A stretch of DNA of 42,035 nucleotides, taken from Bacteroidota bacterium. GTDB lineage: Bacteria; Bacteroidota; Bacteroidia; Chitinophagales; LD1. The notes under the pieces are model-generated. The model saw only the letters and a list, made by a program, of their open reading frames with translations, was not told the origin of the DNA and searched no databases. The stretch covers positions 1 through 42,035 of the forward strand of contig JAOQAO010000230.1 in NCBI GenBank assembly GCA_025963485.1. The letters are read 5' to 3'. Shown one piece after another: positions 9,204 through 19,133 of the stretch; within the stretch, counting starts at the first letter, position 1; each line of letters opens with the position of its first letter. A program made the position numbers and the translations under genes.

Positions 9204-9770
9204 CTATTGTGTATTATACGTGGCACCGACTGAAATCTCAAGGAAATTGGTGAAAAAATAAATGCTGTCGGCCTGCCAGCTGCCCTGAGGTGGAAAGTAG
9301 ACCGCATTGACGACGGCTATGCCTGTAGTATCGCTTTGCACGACGAAAGTCAGCGGTTCATCAGCATGGTAACTGGTGATATTGGGATCAAAAGGTACGG
9401 ACTGAGCGGAGAATGTACTGATTGATGCCTCACGAAAAGCCAGTGTGTCCTTTAAATTATTGTCGTGAAAGAGGGTATTGAATCCGGAAGAGACCAACGC
9501 GTCTTCATAAGGGCAGACATGGCCAATGCCGATATTCAAATACATAGTACTCCTGCTGCTATTGGTAGCATAGCCAGAGACCTTAGTGATATCGCCGAAG
9601 TGCCGCGGAGTGAGGTAGTAAACAAATGAATCCGCATTGTTTATGTCAAATATGGCAACCCGGTTACTGCTATCATTGCAGCTTTTGCTTGTTTTGTTAT
9701 TTTCTTTGGAGCAGGATGCCATACAAAGAATAATAACTATGGTTGCGGTAATACAAGCGGCACTTTTCAT
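9204..9770 (-). CDS. Putative lipoprotein
   Basis: Signal peptide with lipobox-like MASC (IILCMASCSKE). Confidence 0.65.
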   Translation of the reverse strand: MKSAACITATIVIILCMASCSKENNKTSKSCNDSSNRVAIFDINNADSFVYYLTPRHFGDITKVSGYATNSSRSTMYLNIGIGHVCPYEDALVSSGFNTLFHDNNLKDTLAFREASISTFSAQSVPFDPNITSYHADEPLTFVVQSDTTGIAVVNAVYFPPQGSWQADSIYFFTNFLEISVGATYNTQ

Positions 9771-9822
9771 AACTTTTGGTTTGGGTTACTTAAAGGTAAA
9801 ACTTGTTCTTAATCTGAGAAAA

Positions 9823-10362
9823 TTATTTTGGAGTACCGGCTTTTTGTGCTTTGATCGTATCGCCGAGGGCCTTTACCGCTTTGGCGAAATTCTTGGCAAT
9901 GAGTGTACCAGCGAGTGCTTCGATCCCTCTGATGACAAAGCCGGTCATGAACATCGACGATTTAGCTGTCTTTGCGATGGTGAATACGCCGCTATAAGTG
10001 ATCTTCGTATTTTTGCCTTTTGCTGCGTCTTCAAATTCTATGGTGCCGACGCAGGTGATATCTTCGACCTTGTAGTGTGTGATGATATTGAAGTGGCAGA
10101 CATGGTTTTCATTGTCCCAGGTAGCATCGTCGGTCCAAATGAGCATTTCGGGTTTGATAACGCCCTTGAGAAAAGAGGGGAGTGGCGGGTCAGACTTCCA
10201 GGTGCTGACCACGTGCAGGGATTTAGCTTTTTTGGTCCGCCTTTCTATCCTGACAAACTCGATGTCATCCTGCAGCATAGCTATATCCGGCAGGTAGTCA
10301 CGCATGGTCTCCCATGTGAGTGCCAGGGGGTATTTCAAGGTTTCAGAACACTTAAAGTCCAT
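9823..10362 (-). CDS. SRPBCC-family (START-like) protein
   Basis: MDFKCSETLKYPLALTWETMRDYLPDIAML...ITHYKVEDITCVGTIEFEDAAKGKNTKITYSGVFTI pattern. Confidence 0.5.
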   Translation of the reverse strand: MDFKCSETLKYPLALTWETMRDYLPDIAMLQDDIEFVRIERRTKKAKSLHVVSTWKSDPPLPSFLKGVIKPEMLIWTDDATWDNENHVCHFNIITHYKVEDITCVGTIEFEDAAKGKNTKITYSGVFTIAKTAKSSMFMTGFVIRGIEALAGTLIAKNFAKAVKALGDTIKAQKAGTPK

Positions 10363-10438
10363 TATTTATTTTTTGTCAGGATTGTTTTCTCCCTGCATAA
10401 ATAATAAAATAAATGACGGACGTGTGGTGAAAAGGATA

Positions 10439-11079
10439 TTACAATAACTGCAGGCGGGATAAGACCGCATTTACGATGCGGTCACAGCGTGTCAGGTGGA
10501 ATCCATAAACCTGGTCTTTCATATATCCATTGAGGTTGTCGCGCAGCATCACCTTAGCCCTGTTGAGCCGTACTTTTACATTGGGTTCCTCGAGGCTTAG
10601 TGCTTCGGAGGTTTCCTTTACGGACATTTCTTCGATCTCCCTCATGACAAAAACAAGCCGGTATTTTTCCGGCAATTGCGCTACTGCTTTTTCCAAAACA
10701 GCATTTAATTCCTTATTTACCAATTCCTGCGCGGGCGTAGACATACTTTTGTGATTTTCAAGTTGTGTTTCAGTTTCTGTTTTAAGCGTTGTTTTTTCTT
10801 TGCCTGTGCCATGCACTCATTGAGCATTATTTTTGTAAGCCAGGTCCCGAAGGATGCCCGGTTTTGAAATTTATCCAGGTGCTCATATGCATTTATGTAT
10901 GCTGTCTGCATAGCATCTTCTGTCTCAGCATCACTGTTGAGTATAGACATACCGATGCGAAACAGCCTCTGGTTGTACCTGCGCATGAGCAGCTCAAAGA
11001 GCTTCTTTTCGCCCGCAAGTATTCTTTCGAGAATCGCCAGATCGGTTATCTCCCCGGGGTTTAAAGTCGTTGCATCCAT
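10439..11079 (-). pseudogene. ECF-like RNA polymerase sigma factor split by an apparent frameshift
   Basis: ORF 10717-11079 carries sigma region 2; ORF 10439-10816 in another frame carries region 4 (LPEKYRLVFVMREIEEMSVKETSEALSLEEPNVKVRLNRAKVMLR). Adding one A in the A6 run near 10796 would join them. Confidence 0.75.
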
Positions 11080-11108
11080 TCGTATACAGTATTAGATAAA
11101 TAAATGCA

Positions 11109-11153
11109 GGAAAGGTTACAGAATTCACTGAAAGTTTTTTTGTAACCTTTTCC
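11109..11153. promoter_or_regulatory. Inverted repeat in a divergent promoter region
   Basis: AAAGGTTACA-N20-TGTAACCTTT, perfect 10-bp arms between the divergent sigma-factor and DoxX-like genes. Confidence 0.5.
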
Positions 11154-11168
11154 AAAAGGTGAACTCTA

Positions 11169-11564
11169 ATGTATATAAACCAAATAATCATGGCAACCAT
11201 AAAACAACTGCAAACAACTCTCAGGATCACCTATGGCGTAGTGCCGATCGTGGCGGGGCTGGACAAATTTACCAACCTGCTGGCTAACTGGCCTGACTAC
11301 CTGGGCAACATGAAAGGGATGCTGCCCCTGGATGCATTGCTCTTTATGAAAATAGTCGGAGTGATCGAGATCGTGGCGGGTATTATCGTCTTGGCCCGGC
11401 CGCTGATCGGGGCATACATAGTGATGGCGTGGCTCACACTGATAGCTTTGCAGCTGCTGATCTTTACCCACTACTATGATGTGGCGGTACGCGACCTGGT
11501 CATGGCAGTAGGTGCATTCACCCTGGCGCAACTGACGCGCATCAACTCTGAAAACCACGCTTGA
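11169..11564 (+). CDS. DoxX-like small membrane protein
   Basis: Four hydrophobic segments; GVVPIVAGLDKFTNLLANWPDYL; start may be 11190 (MATIKQ). Confidence 0.6.
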   Translation: MYINQIIMATIKQLQTTLRITYGVVPIVAGLDKFTNLLANWPDYLGNMKGMLPLDALLFMKIVGVIEIVAGIIVLARPLIGAYIVMAWLTLIALQLLIFTHYYDVAVRDLVMAVGAFTLAQLTRINSENHA

Positions 11565-11699
11565 TGCCGAAATACGATTGTACAGACAGAGAGGCAGTCA
11601 GACCGGAGGAAATATTATCCGGCAGGTTTCTCAAAAAGGCAGCTCTACCTGCCGGGGAGCAGATTCGCATCATAGAACATCATTTCAGTCCGGAGTCTG

Positions 11700-11912
11700 T
11701 TGTTTTTGAAAAATAAAGTCACGCTTAATACAGGTAACCTTATGATAAACCCAGATCTGATGCGCGATGAAAATAAATTTCTGAAGGGGAATCCCCTCAT
11801 ACACAGACTTGTGGCCATGTCATTCGTCATAGTGACAATGGCTGGCATAGCCTATCTGGTGATATGTATAGCGGTGGTCATAGTCAGGATGATCATCCAT
11901 TGGCTGACCTGA
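11700..11912 (+). CDS. Small membrane protein
   Basis: 70-aa ORF with a C-terminal TM segment; start may be internal. Confidence 0.35.
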   Translation: MFLKNKVTLNTGNLMINPDLMRDENKFLKGNPLIHRLVAMSFVIVTMAGIAYLVICIAVVIVRMIIHWLT

Positions 11913-11918
11913 GAACTT

Positions 11919-13478
11919 CTATTTACTGCTAAGCTTGACGACCGGCACGATCATCTCCTCGAGGGAGATACCTCCATGCTGGAAAGTATTCTTGAAGTAT
12001 GCTACAAAGTGATTGTAGTTATTGGGGTAGACGAGGTATTTATCTGTCTTGGCAAATATGTATGTGGAAGTCAGGTTTGATTTAGGCAGCATGATCTCCT
12101 CGGGATTGCGCACGGCGAAAACATCTTTCTCATCATACTGGAGATTGCGGCCTGTCTTGTACCTGATATTGGTCGTGGTCTGGCGATCACCGATACACTT
12201 GGATGGGTCTTTGACATTGACGGTGCCGTGGTCCGTAGTGATGAGTAGGTTGATGTCCTTGCCTGCAAGCTTTTTCAGCGCGGCGAAAAGCGGTGAGTGC
12301 TCAAACCATGACACCGACAATGAGCGATAAGCAGCTTCATCATTGGCCAGCTCTTTCAGCACTTCCATCTCTGTGCGGGCATGCGAGAGCATATCGACAA
12401 AGTTATATACGATCACGTTGAGGCGGTTATTCATATAGTTGAGGATATTCTCCTCGAGTAGCAGGCCGTCGCGGTGGTTGGTGATCTTGGTGTATTGCGT
12501 TTTGATCGGTTCGCGGAATGTTTTTTTGATCATGGCATCAAGAAATTCTGCCTCATACATATTCTTGCCGCCTTCATCATCATCATTGAGCCATTTGTCG
12601 GGGAAGTTCTTCTGTATATCGGCCGGCATCATCCCGCTGAATATCGCATTGCGACTATACTGTGTGGCAGTAGGGAGGATGGCGTAAAAGGTGTCCTCCT
12701 CGTCTACCCTGAAAAATGGTGTGATAAGGCTCTGGATGCTCCTCCATTGGTCGAAGCGGAGATTGTCAATGAGTATGACGAATGTAGGTTTAGGCTGCTT
12801 GATGAGGTCAAACACTTTGCTTTTGAAAAGTGTGTGGGACATGATGGGAGCATCTTTGCCGGGTTCGCTTTTGAGCCAGTTCCTGTAGTTCTTGATCACA
12901 AATTTATTGAACTCATTATTGGCTTCGCTTTTCTGCATTTCAAATACTTCGCTCATCTCAGCAGTCTTGGAGCGGTCGAGTTCGATCTCCCAATAGATAA
13001 GGTCTTTGTACAGATCGGCCCATTCCTGAAAGCTGAGATTGTCCTGTATACGGGTGAATAGCTGCTGGAATTTGCTGCGATAGTCGGAGACGGTCTTCTC
13101 GCTGACGAGTTCGGTCTTATTGATGATCTTTTTCAGCGTGGAGAGTATCTGCTGAGGCTTGACGGGCTTGATGAGGTAGTCGGCTATCTGCGATCCTATG
13201 GCGTCCTCCATGAGATTTTCTTCCTCATTTTTGGTGATCATCACGACGGGTATATTGCTGTTGTATTCCTTGATCATGGTGAGTGTCTGCAGGCCACTGA
13301 GGCCGGGCATAGACTCATCGAGAAAGACTACGTCTACAGCATTCTTATGCACGGTGTCGAGCGCGTCTTTGCCATTGGTGACGGTGATCACGTCGTATCC
13401 CTTGTCCTGGAGGAAGAGTATTTGCGGTTTCAAAAGGTCTATCTCGTCGTCGGCCCAGAGGATGGTAGTTTTAGCCAT
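11919..13478 (-). CDS. porX: Response regulator with PglZ/alkaline-phosphatase-like domain, PorX
   Basis: Receiver domain (ILWADDEIDLLKPQILFLQDKGYDV...VVFLDESMPGLSG) fused to a PglZ-type domain (FVILIDNLRFDQW, TTDHGTVNV). Confidence 0.9.
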   Translation of the reverse strand: MAKTTILWADDEIDLLKPQILFLQDKGYDVITVTNGKDALDTVHKNAVDVVFLDESMPGLSGLQTLTMIKEYNSNIPVVMITKNEEENLMEDAIGSQIADYLIKPVKPQQILSTLKKIINKTELVSEKTVSDYRSKFQQLFTRIQDNLSFQEWADLYKDLIYWEIELDRSKTAEMSEVFEMQKSEANNEFNKFVIKNYRNWLKSEPGKDAPIMSHTLFKSKVFDLIKQPKPTFVILIDNLRFDQWRSIQSLITPFFRVDEEDTFYAILPTATQYSRNAIFSGMMPADIQKNFPDKWLNDDDEGGKNMYEAEFLDAMIKKTFREPIKTQYTKITNHRDGLLLEENILNYMNNRLNVIVYNFVDMLSHARTEMEVLKELANDEAAYRSLSVSWFEHSPLFAALKKLAGKDINLLITTDHGTVNVKDPSKCIGDRQTTTNIRYKTGRNLQYDEKDVFAVRNPEEIMLPKSNLTSTYIFAKTDKYLVYPNNYNHFVAYFKNTFQHGGISLEEMIVPVVKLSSK

Positions 13479-13701
13479 GTGTAGTATTTAGTTAATGGCC
13501 CCTAAATCCCCGAAGGGGACTAACAGCCGGGTTATTGGTTGAAAATTTCGTGCCACACCGGTACAGGTATGTCCATACAGAACTGAAAAGTACGCAAAGT
13601 TATTATGGATGGGGGAAGAAATTAACAAATATTGAAGTTGTAATTGACAATGGATAATTGACAATTGATAATGCGAGGTCCCGGCTATTTCTACTATGGA
13701 C

Positions 13702-14112
13702 TTACTTTTTGATATAGAGTACTTTCTCCTGGGCTTCGAGATCGACGGATAGTTTGAGACCTGCGTCGTTGGTTTTGACGGCGATCTTCATCTGGCCGCC
13801 GGGGAGGAACTCACCTTTGGCGCTCCAATATTGAGTAGGCTGGCCATCGAGTTGCTGGGCAAAGGCGCTCTTGGTGCCAAAATGAGTGGAGTCTTTCATG
13901 ACGACGTAGAACATGAAATCCACATCCTTATTATGATAGAAGGCGATCTTGTTTGAATCTTTGGCAAGTGGTTTCAGGGTCCACTCTTTGATATCAGGTT
14001 TGTCGGCTTTGGCATATGCGCCGAAGTATTCGGGTTTTGGTTTCTGGACAGGTTTGTCTTTGCTGGCGTAGATTAATGACAGGGATAAGAGTGCAAGGAG
14101 GATGGACTTCAT
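13702..14112 (-). CDS. Hypothetical secreted protein
   Basis: N-terminal signal-like segment MKSILLALLSLSLIYA; 136 aa. Confidence 0.5.
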   Translation of the reverse strand: MKSILLALLSLSLIYASKDKPVQKPKPEYFGAYAKADKPDIKEWTLKPLAKDSNKIAFYHNKDVDFMFYVVMKDSTHFGTKSAFAQQLDGQPTQYWSAKGEFLPGGQMKIAVKTNDAGLKLSVDLEAQEKVLYIKK

Positions 14113-14366
14113 GGTGTGGTTTTATCTTGTGTCGAAATTATTAATCTTTTTTGCGATAGGGAAAAAAGTTTTGAGTCAGCACAATAAGATCTACGTAAAT
14201 GCTACAACATTCAAAAGTGGCTATCTATGCTGCTGCGTGGCCCCCAAACCCCCTGAAGGGGGCTTTAATACATTGCTTCTGTCTCAGAAGATAGTGGTGG
14301 AAAAATAAAAGGAACTTCGTTTAGTTTTCATTTTTGAGGCTGGTTTGCTTTGTATATTTTCAGGGT

Positions 14367-14957
14367 ATGAAAAAAGTAACTGCTGTGAAGGATAATAAGG
14401 TGCGGTGTGCATGGTGTACATCGGATGAGGTATATATAGAGTACCACGACAAAGAGTGGGGTGTGTCGGTGCATGATGATCAGAAGCTGTTTGAGTTTAT
14501 CGTGCTGGAGAGTTTCCAGGCGGGGCTGAGCTGGCTGACGATCCTGAAAAAGCGGGAGAACTTCCGCAAGGCTTTTGCGGGGTTTGATATAAAGAAGGTG
14601 GCAAAATTTGATGAGAAGAAGGTGGCGTCGCTGATGCAGGATGAGGGGATCATACGCAATAGCCTGAAAATAAATGCGGCCATTAATAATGCGAAGCGGG
14701 TGCTGGAGGTACAGAAGGAGTTTGGTTCGTTTAATAAATATATATGGAGCTTCACGGGAGGGAAACCACTGGTCAATCATCCGAAGACGATGAGGGACCT
14801 GACACCGACCACCGATATATCCAAAGCGATGACGAAAGACCTGCTGAAGAGAGGTTTTAAATTTGTGGGTGGAACGATCTGCTATGCCTTCATGCAGGCT
14901 GTGGGGATAGTGGATGACCATACGATGGACTGCTGGAAGAAGAGCCGCAAGTCGTGA
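14367..14957 (+). CDS. tag: DNA-3-methyladenine glycosylase I
   Basis: CAWCTSDEVYIEYHDKEWGV, FEFIVLESFQAGLSWLTILKKRENFRKAF; start chosen at MKKVTAV within ORF 14334-14957. Confidence 0.9.
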   Translation: MKKVTAVKDNKVRCAWCTSDEVYIEYHDKEWGVSVHDDQKLFEFIVLESFQAGLSWLTILKKRENFRKAFAGFDIKKVAKFDEKKVASLMQDEGIIRNSLKINAAINNAKRVLEVQKEFGSFNKYIWSFTGGKPLVNHPKTMRDLTPTTDISKAMTKDLLKRGFKFVGGTICYAFMQAVGIVDDHTMDCWKKSRKS

Positions 14958-14991
14958 GCTGTGAGTCGCAAGTACAAAATCAATAGCTAAA

Positions 14992-15372
14992 TCATCTATC
15001 CGCCAGCTCCCATAAATAATGGGCGTACCGTTCATTGAGATCGGGGTTTTGCATGAGCATAAGTTTGAAGCCTTTCTTGCTCATGAGCCAGTCGGAGTGG
15101 ACAGCGCCCGTTTCTGTGTCAAAGACAAATATCTGCCTGAAGTGATCATCGAACCTGATGCCTGCATACCGGCACACCTCCATGCTTCGCTTGAGCATCA
15201 GGTCGAAACTATCTTCTGAGGTAACTCCTGCCAACGCCAGATGCCGCATGGAATAACAAAGCATAGAATGCCGTATTACTTCTTCAAACTCTGCAATGAC
15301 ATATGGACTCTGATCGACGGAGTAGGATACTATGTTTATTGTTGCCATAAAATGAGTTTTCAGTGACCTCAC
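14992..15372 (-). CDS. Conserved hypothetical protein
   Basis: ORF with coding character; likely start at MATINIV (15348). Confidence 0.5.
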   Translation of the reverse strand: MRSLKTHFMATINIVSYSVDQSPYVIAEFEEVIRHSMLCYSMRHLALAGVTSEDSFDLMLKRSMEVCRYAGIRFDDHFRQIFVFDTETGAVHSDWLMSKKGFKLMLMQNPDLNERYAHYLWELADR

Positions 15373-15461
15373 CCATCTGCCTTCGGCATCTTCCCTCTCC
15401 GAAGGAGAGGGAAGAACCTCCTGGGTTAGTTTTTTATGTTATACTTTTTTGCTTCTATATT

Positions 15462-16364
15462 CTATGAACTTTTTAGTTGTTCGAATAGTTTTCTCTGTTC
15501 ATCGGTTAGTTTCTCTGGTATCTGTACTTGTATCTGCACATACAGGTCACCGTGCTGATCTGCTTTACCATAGACGGGCATTCCTTTGCCTTTGATGCGA
15601 ATGCTTTTGCCGTTTTGGGTGCCTTCGGCGATCTTTACTTTGATCTGGGTGAATAGCGTTTTGATAATCGTTTCGCCGCCTAGGACTGCTGTATAGAGAT
15701 CAATGGTATGCGTGGTGTACAGATCGTCTCCTTTTCTTTGAAAAGCAGGATGTGGCCTGATGCGGATGCGCACGAAAAGATCGCCATTATGCGCTGCGGT
15801 GCTTCCTTTGTCGCCTTTGCCTTTGATACGCAGCAAGAGGCCGTCGTATGCTCCGGGTTTGGTGGTGATCTTTAGCTTTTCACCTGGCAGCTGGATAATG
15901 CGGTCTGTGCCCTGAGCGGCTTCCTCGAGTGTGATCTCCATCTCGGTCTCATAGTCGCCACCTTTGAAATTCCGGTTTGATGACCGTCTCTGACCACCAC
16001 CTGCGTTGCTGAAAAACTGCTCGAAGAAATCCGAGAAGTCGGATTCATTGCCCTGGCCGAACGGATTACTGCCGTTTCCTTCGTAGTGGAAGTTCTCACT
16101 CCGGGCGCCGGCACCGGGCTGCCTGCCTGCCTGCTCATATTGCTGCCAGTTCTCTCCGAGTTCGTCGTATTTTTTGCGTTTGTCCGGGTCGCTTAGTACT
16201 TCATTGGCCTCGCTGATGAGTTTAAACTTTTCTTCCACGACCTTGCTGTCCTTGTTCTTGTCGGGGTGCCACTTCATGGCGAGCTTGCGGTAGGACTTTT
16301 TGATTTCCTCCTGTGAAGCTTTTTTGTCAACTTCTAATATCTTGTAATAGTCCTTGTAGTCCAT
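15462..16364 (-). CDS. DnaJ-family co-chaperone without zinc finger (CbpA-type)
   Basis: J domain with HPDKN; GF-rich linker; DnaJ C-terminal domain; no CxxCxGxG repeats. Confidence 0.9.
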   Translation of the reverse strand: MDYKDYYKILEVDKKASQEEIKKSYRKLAMKWHPDKNKDSKVVEEKFKLISEANEVLSDPDKRKKYDELGENWQQYEQAGRQPGAGARSENFHYEGNGSNPFGQGNESDFSDFFEQFFSNAGGGQRRSSNRNFKGGDYETEMEITLEEAAQGTDRIIQLPGEKLKITTKPGAYDGLLLRIKGKGDKGSTAAHNGDLFVRIRIRPHPAFQRKGDDLYTTHTIDLYTAVLGGETIIKTLFTQIKVKIAEGTQNGKSIRIKGKGMPVYGKADQHGDLYVQIQVQIPEKLTDEQRKLFEQLKSS

Positions 16365-16729
16365 GTGGGGGTTAGTTGGGGCAAATAATCCGGCTCTGGG
16401 GTCCGGCTAAATGATATGCAAAATTAATACCAAGTGACTAATAAACTATTACCGCGATCATAGGTTTGGATGTTTTTAGTCATGTTTTTCGACGAGAGGG
16501 GAATAGTTTTTCTTAATAACGGTTATTTGATCAATATCTGATCAGTCGAAAAACCTGGTACGCAGCGGACCCCCAAACCCCGGCTTTAACAGCCAGCGAT
16601 ATTTATCTGAACGGAGTCGTGGACCTCTAATGCCAAGCCAATATTAGCCCATTGTTCTGTAGTCGAAAAAACCTGGGACGGGCCCTACAGGTCAGATATA
16701 GAAAGTGCTCTACAGTCGGAAAACCCGGT

Positions 16730-18028
16730 TTACCTGCTGACGACTACCCTCTTAACGATGTGTTGTGTGCCTTTAGTGATGTCGATGGTATAGATACCCA
16801 TAGGGAGGCTGCTCATATTGAGCCTGACTGCGCCGGAGGCGGCAGACTGGCTGAGGCTGATATTCTCTCCGAGCATATTGGATACCTGAATGGATGTGTA
16901 TGGATTGGTGTTCTCTGAGTATGGTATGAATACTATACCTGTAGCAGGGTTTGGGTAGATGGTCAGAGCGGATGGACTGATTTGTTTGATCGCAGTGGCT
17001 GTCTTTGTAGCGAGCAGTGGCCGGCTGTGATCGAGTGTACCCTGCATGAGTTCTGCCTGGCCCTTCGTGAAAAGGTTCATGCAGGTCTCGGCCGAGTAGT
17101 CCATATAGTTCTGCACCATGTCCGGAGCATCGGCGCCATAGTATGTCTCAACGCCTGTACAGCTGTTTCTGGTAGTGTCACAGTCAAAGTTCGATTGGGT
17201 ATTGGCAAAAGGCGTGTCGTCTATGCCATCGCTTTGGTGGCAGTCATTGGCGCCGAGGGTAGCGCCATCGCCCCATATATGGCGGAGCCCGAGGTAGTGA
17301 CCGACCTCATGTGTGCCCGTCCTGCCGCGCTCGATGAGATTCATTCCGCCGAAGTTCAGGGGATTCGGATTATTGGCACCTACCGTCCGGTAGTCGAGTA
17401 CGACACCATCGTATGGTTTCTGTGTGGCGGCGGAGCCCAAAGGCCAGTTGGCCATGCTATCAGGCGGATATGAATATCCGAGCAACTGCCCAAAGAAAGA
17501 AGCCTGTATATTGACGATCCAGATATTGAGGTAGTGATCAGGGTCTACGGCATCATCGCCACCGGCAGCAGTAAATTTGATAAGTGAATCCGGAAGGCCG
17601 AAAAAGCTGAATGAGAAGGAATTGACAGTAGATACCCTTTGGATCCCTTGCAATACAAAGCGTATATGTGTGTCAGCGGCCACACTGTCGAAGTACGAAA
17701 TGGTATTGCTCGTATCAGCGTTGAGCCTGCTATAATCGTCGTTGAGCACCTGTAGCTGAGACATGATGATGCTGTCGTCGAGGTTTTCGGCAGGACTGCC
17801 GTACACTACGTGGAATACGATGGGTATGGTATAGGTATAACCCGCTTGCCTCTGTGGGCTATGCTGTTTAGCCTGGTCGAAGGAATGCCTGACGGCTGCC
17901 TTATAGCCGGGGATGCGCTGCTCCATTATATCCGGCAGGAACTCATTGCCGCATAAAATACGGGGTTGGCTTTGCGCGATGGCGCTCAGGCTGATAGCCA
18001 GCAGCGACAGGGTAATGAGTCTTTTCAT
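16730..18028 (-). CDS. Secreted M43 (pappalysin/cytophagalysin-like) metalloprotease with T9SS sorting domain
   Basis: GTHEVGHYLGLRHIWGDG (HExxHxxGxxH), NYMDYS Met-turn, C-terminal LTIYPNPATGIVFI...VKRVVVSR sorting domain. Confidence 0.9.
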   Translation of the reverse strand: MKRLITLSLLAISLSAIAQSQPRILCGNEFLPDIMEQRIPGYKAAVRHSFDQAKQHSPQRQAGYTYTIPIVFHVVYGSPAENLDDSIIMSQLQVLNDDYSRLNADTSNTISYFDSVAADTHIRFVLQGIQRVSTVNSFSFSFFGLPDSLIKFTAAGGDDAVDPDHYLNIWIVNIQASFFGQLLGYSYPPDSMANWPLGSAATQKPYDGVVLDYRTVGANNPNPLNFGGMNLIERGRTGTHEVGHYLGLRHIWGDGATLGANDCHQSDGIDDTPFANTQSNFDCDTTRNSCTGVETYYGADAPDMVQNYMDYSAETCMNLFTKGQAELMQGTLDHSRPLLATKTATAIKQISPSALTIYPNPATGIVFIPYSENTNPYTSIQVSNMLGENISLSQSAASGAVRLNMSSLPMGIYTIDITKGTQHIVKRVVVSR

Positions 18029-18233
18029 CTGTAGGTCTGGGATTAATGTCTACCAAAAATGTGATATTTCCTTTGATTTTAAAACAAATAGAGTGTAGAA
18101 CCAACGAACGGCTGATAATGCAGAATATGAGGACAGCAGGTGCTATCAGGAATGAGCCAATTATGCGACTTTGCTAAAAAATCCTATAAAAGAGGCTTTT
18201 AACCATTCGCAGATGGGTTATGCCTCTGCAACC

Positions 18234-18263
18234 TTTGAGTACCCGCCAAATTGGCTATATTTG
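18234..18263 (+). promoter_or_regulatory. Bacteroidota-type promoter upstream of uppS
   Basis: TTTG-N18-TATATTTG; matches TTTG/N19/TAnnTTTG except for one base of spacing. Confidence 0.55.
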
Positions 18264-18348
18264 CCCACTTTCGTACAATTGTTAAATTAAAATATAGCTG
18301 GAGCCGGATGAAATATTTTGCCCGTTCAGCGTTTAATGCACAGCCCAA

Positions 18349-19101
18349 ATGAGCTTAAAAGACTCTATCGACCTGAATAACCTGCCCAAGCACATAGCCA
18401 TCATCATGGATGGCAACGGGCGTTGGGCCAAGTCGCAGGGCAAGAACAGGCTTTTTGGACATACGAATGGTGTCACCGCAGTACGTGAAACGGCGGAAGG
18501 ATGTGCGGAGCTGGGGGTTAAATACCTGACACTGTATGCTTTCTCCACAGAGAACTGGAACAGGCCGATACTGGAGGTGACAGGATTGATGGACCTGCTG
18601 CTGAAGACTATTAAGATAGAGGTGAAAACCCTACAGAAGAACAACATACGCCTCAAGGCGATAGGAGATATAGATGCGCTGCCGGGCAATACCGCAAGGG
18701 AACTCAGGCAGGCCAAGGAGGAGACGGCGGGCAATACAAGGATGGACCTCATACTCGCGCTCAACTATAGCGGCAAGGCGGAGATCATGAAGTCTGTAAA
18801 GCAGATAGCCGAGGATGTGAAGCAGGGCAAGATAAATGTAGCCGATATCAATGAAGAGATGATGACCAGCCATCTCTACACAGCCGGTATACCTGACCCG
18901 GAGCTGATGGTGAGAACGAGCGGAGAGCAGCGTATCAGCAACTTCCTGCTATGGCAACTGGCCTATGCGGAGTTCTATTTTACGGAGAAGTTCTGGCCTG
19001 ACTTTGACAGGGAAGAGCTGTACAATGCCATACTGACCTATCAGAACAGAGAACGGAGATTTGGCAAGACGACGGAGCAGATCAAGGGAGAAGCAAAATA
19101 A
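18349..19101 (+). CDS. uppS: Isoprenyl transferase (undecaprenyl diphosphate synthase family)
   Basis: HIAIIMDGNGRWAK, FGHTNGV, LYAFSTENW, MVRTSGEQRISNFLLWQLAYAEFYF. Confidence 0.95.
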   Translation: MSLKDSIDLNNLPKHIAIIMDGNGRWAKSQGKNRLFGHTNGVTAVRETAEGCAELGVKYLTLYAFSTENWNRPILEVTGLMDLLLKTIKIEVKTLQKNNIRLKAIGDIDALPGNTARELRQAKEETAGNTRMDLILALNYSGKAEIMKSVKQIAEDVKQGKINVADINEEMMTSHLYTAGIPDPELMVRTSGEQRISNFLLWQLAYAEFYFTEKFWPDFDREELYNAILTYQNRERRFGKTTEQIKGEAK

Positions 19102-19133
19102 CATTACACGAAGACCACAAGTAAAGAAGACAA

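Noticed and set aside
10717-10816. Programmed -1 frameshifting in the sigma factor
   Set aside because: The A6 run is in frame as G AAA AAA C, not the classic X XXY YYZ arrangement, and I found no obvious downstream stimulator; an indel is the simpler explanation.
11124-11132. TTCACTGAA as a specific LuxR-HTH operator on its own
   Set aside because: The 9-mer also occurs at 11124-11132 and 30512-30520, outside the island, so only the longer aligned block around the two island copies is used as evidence.
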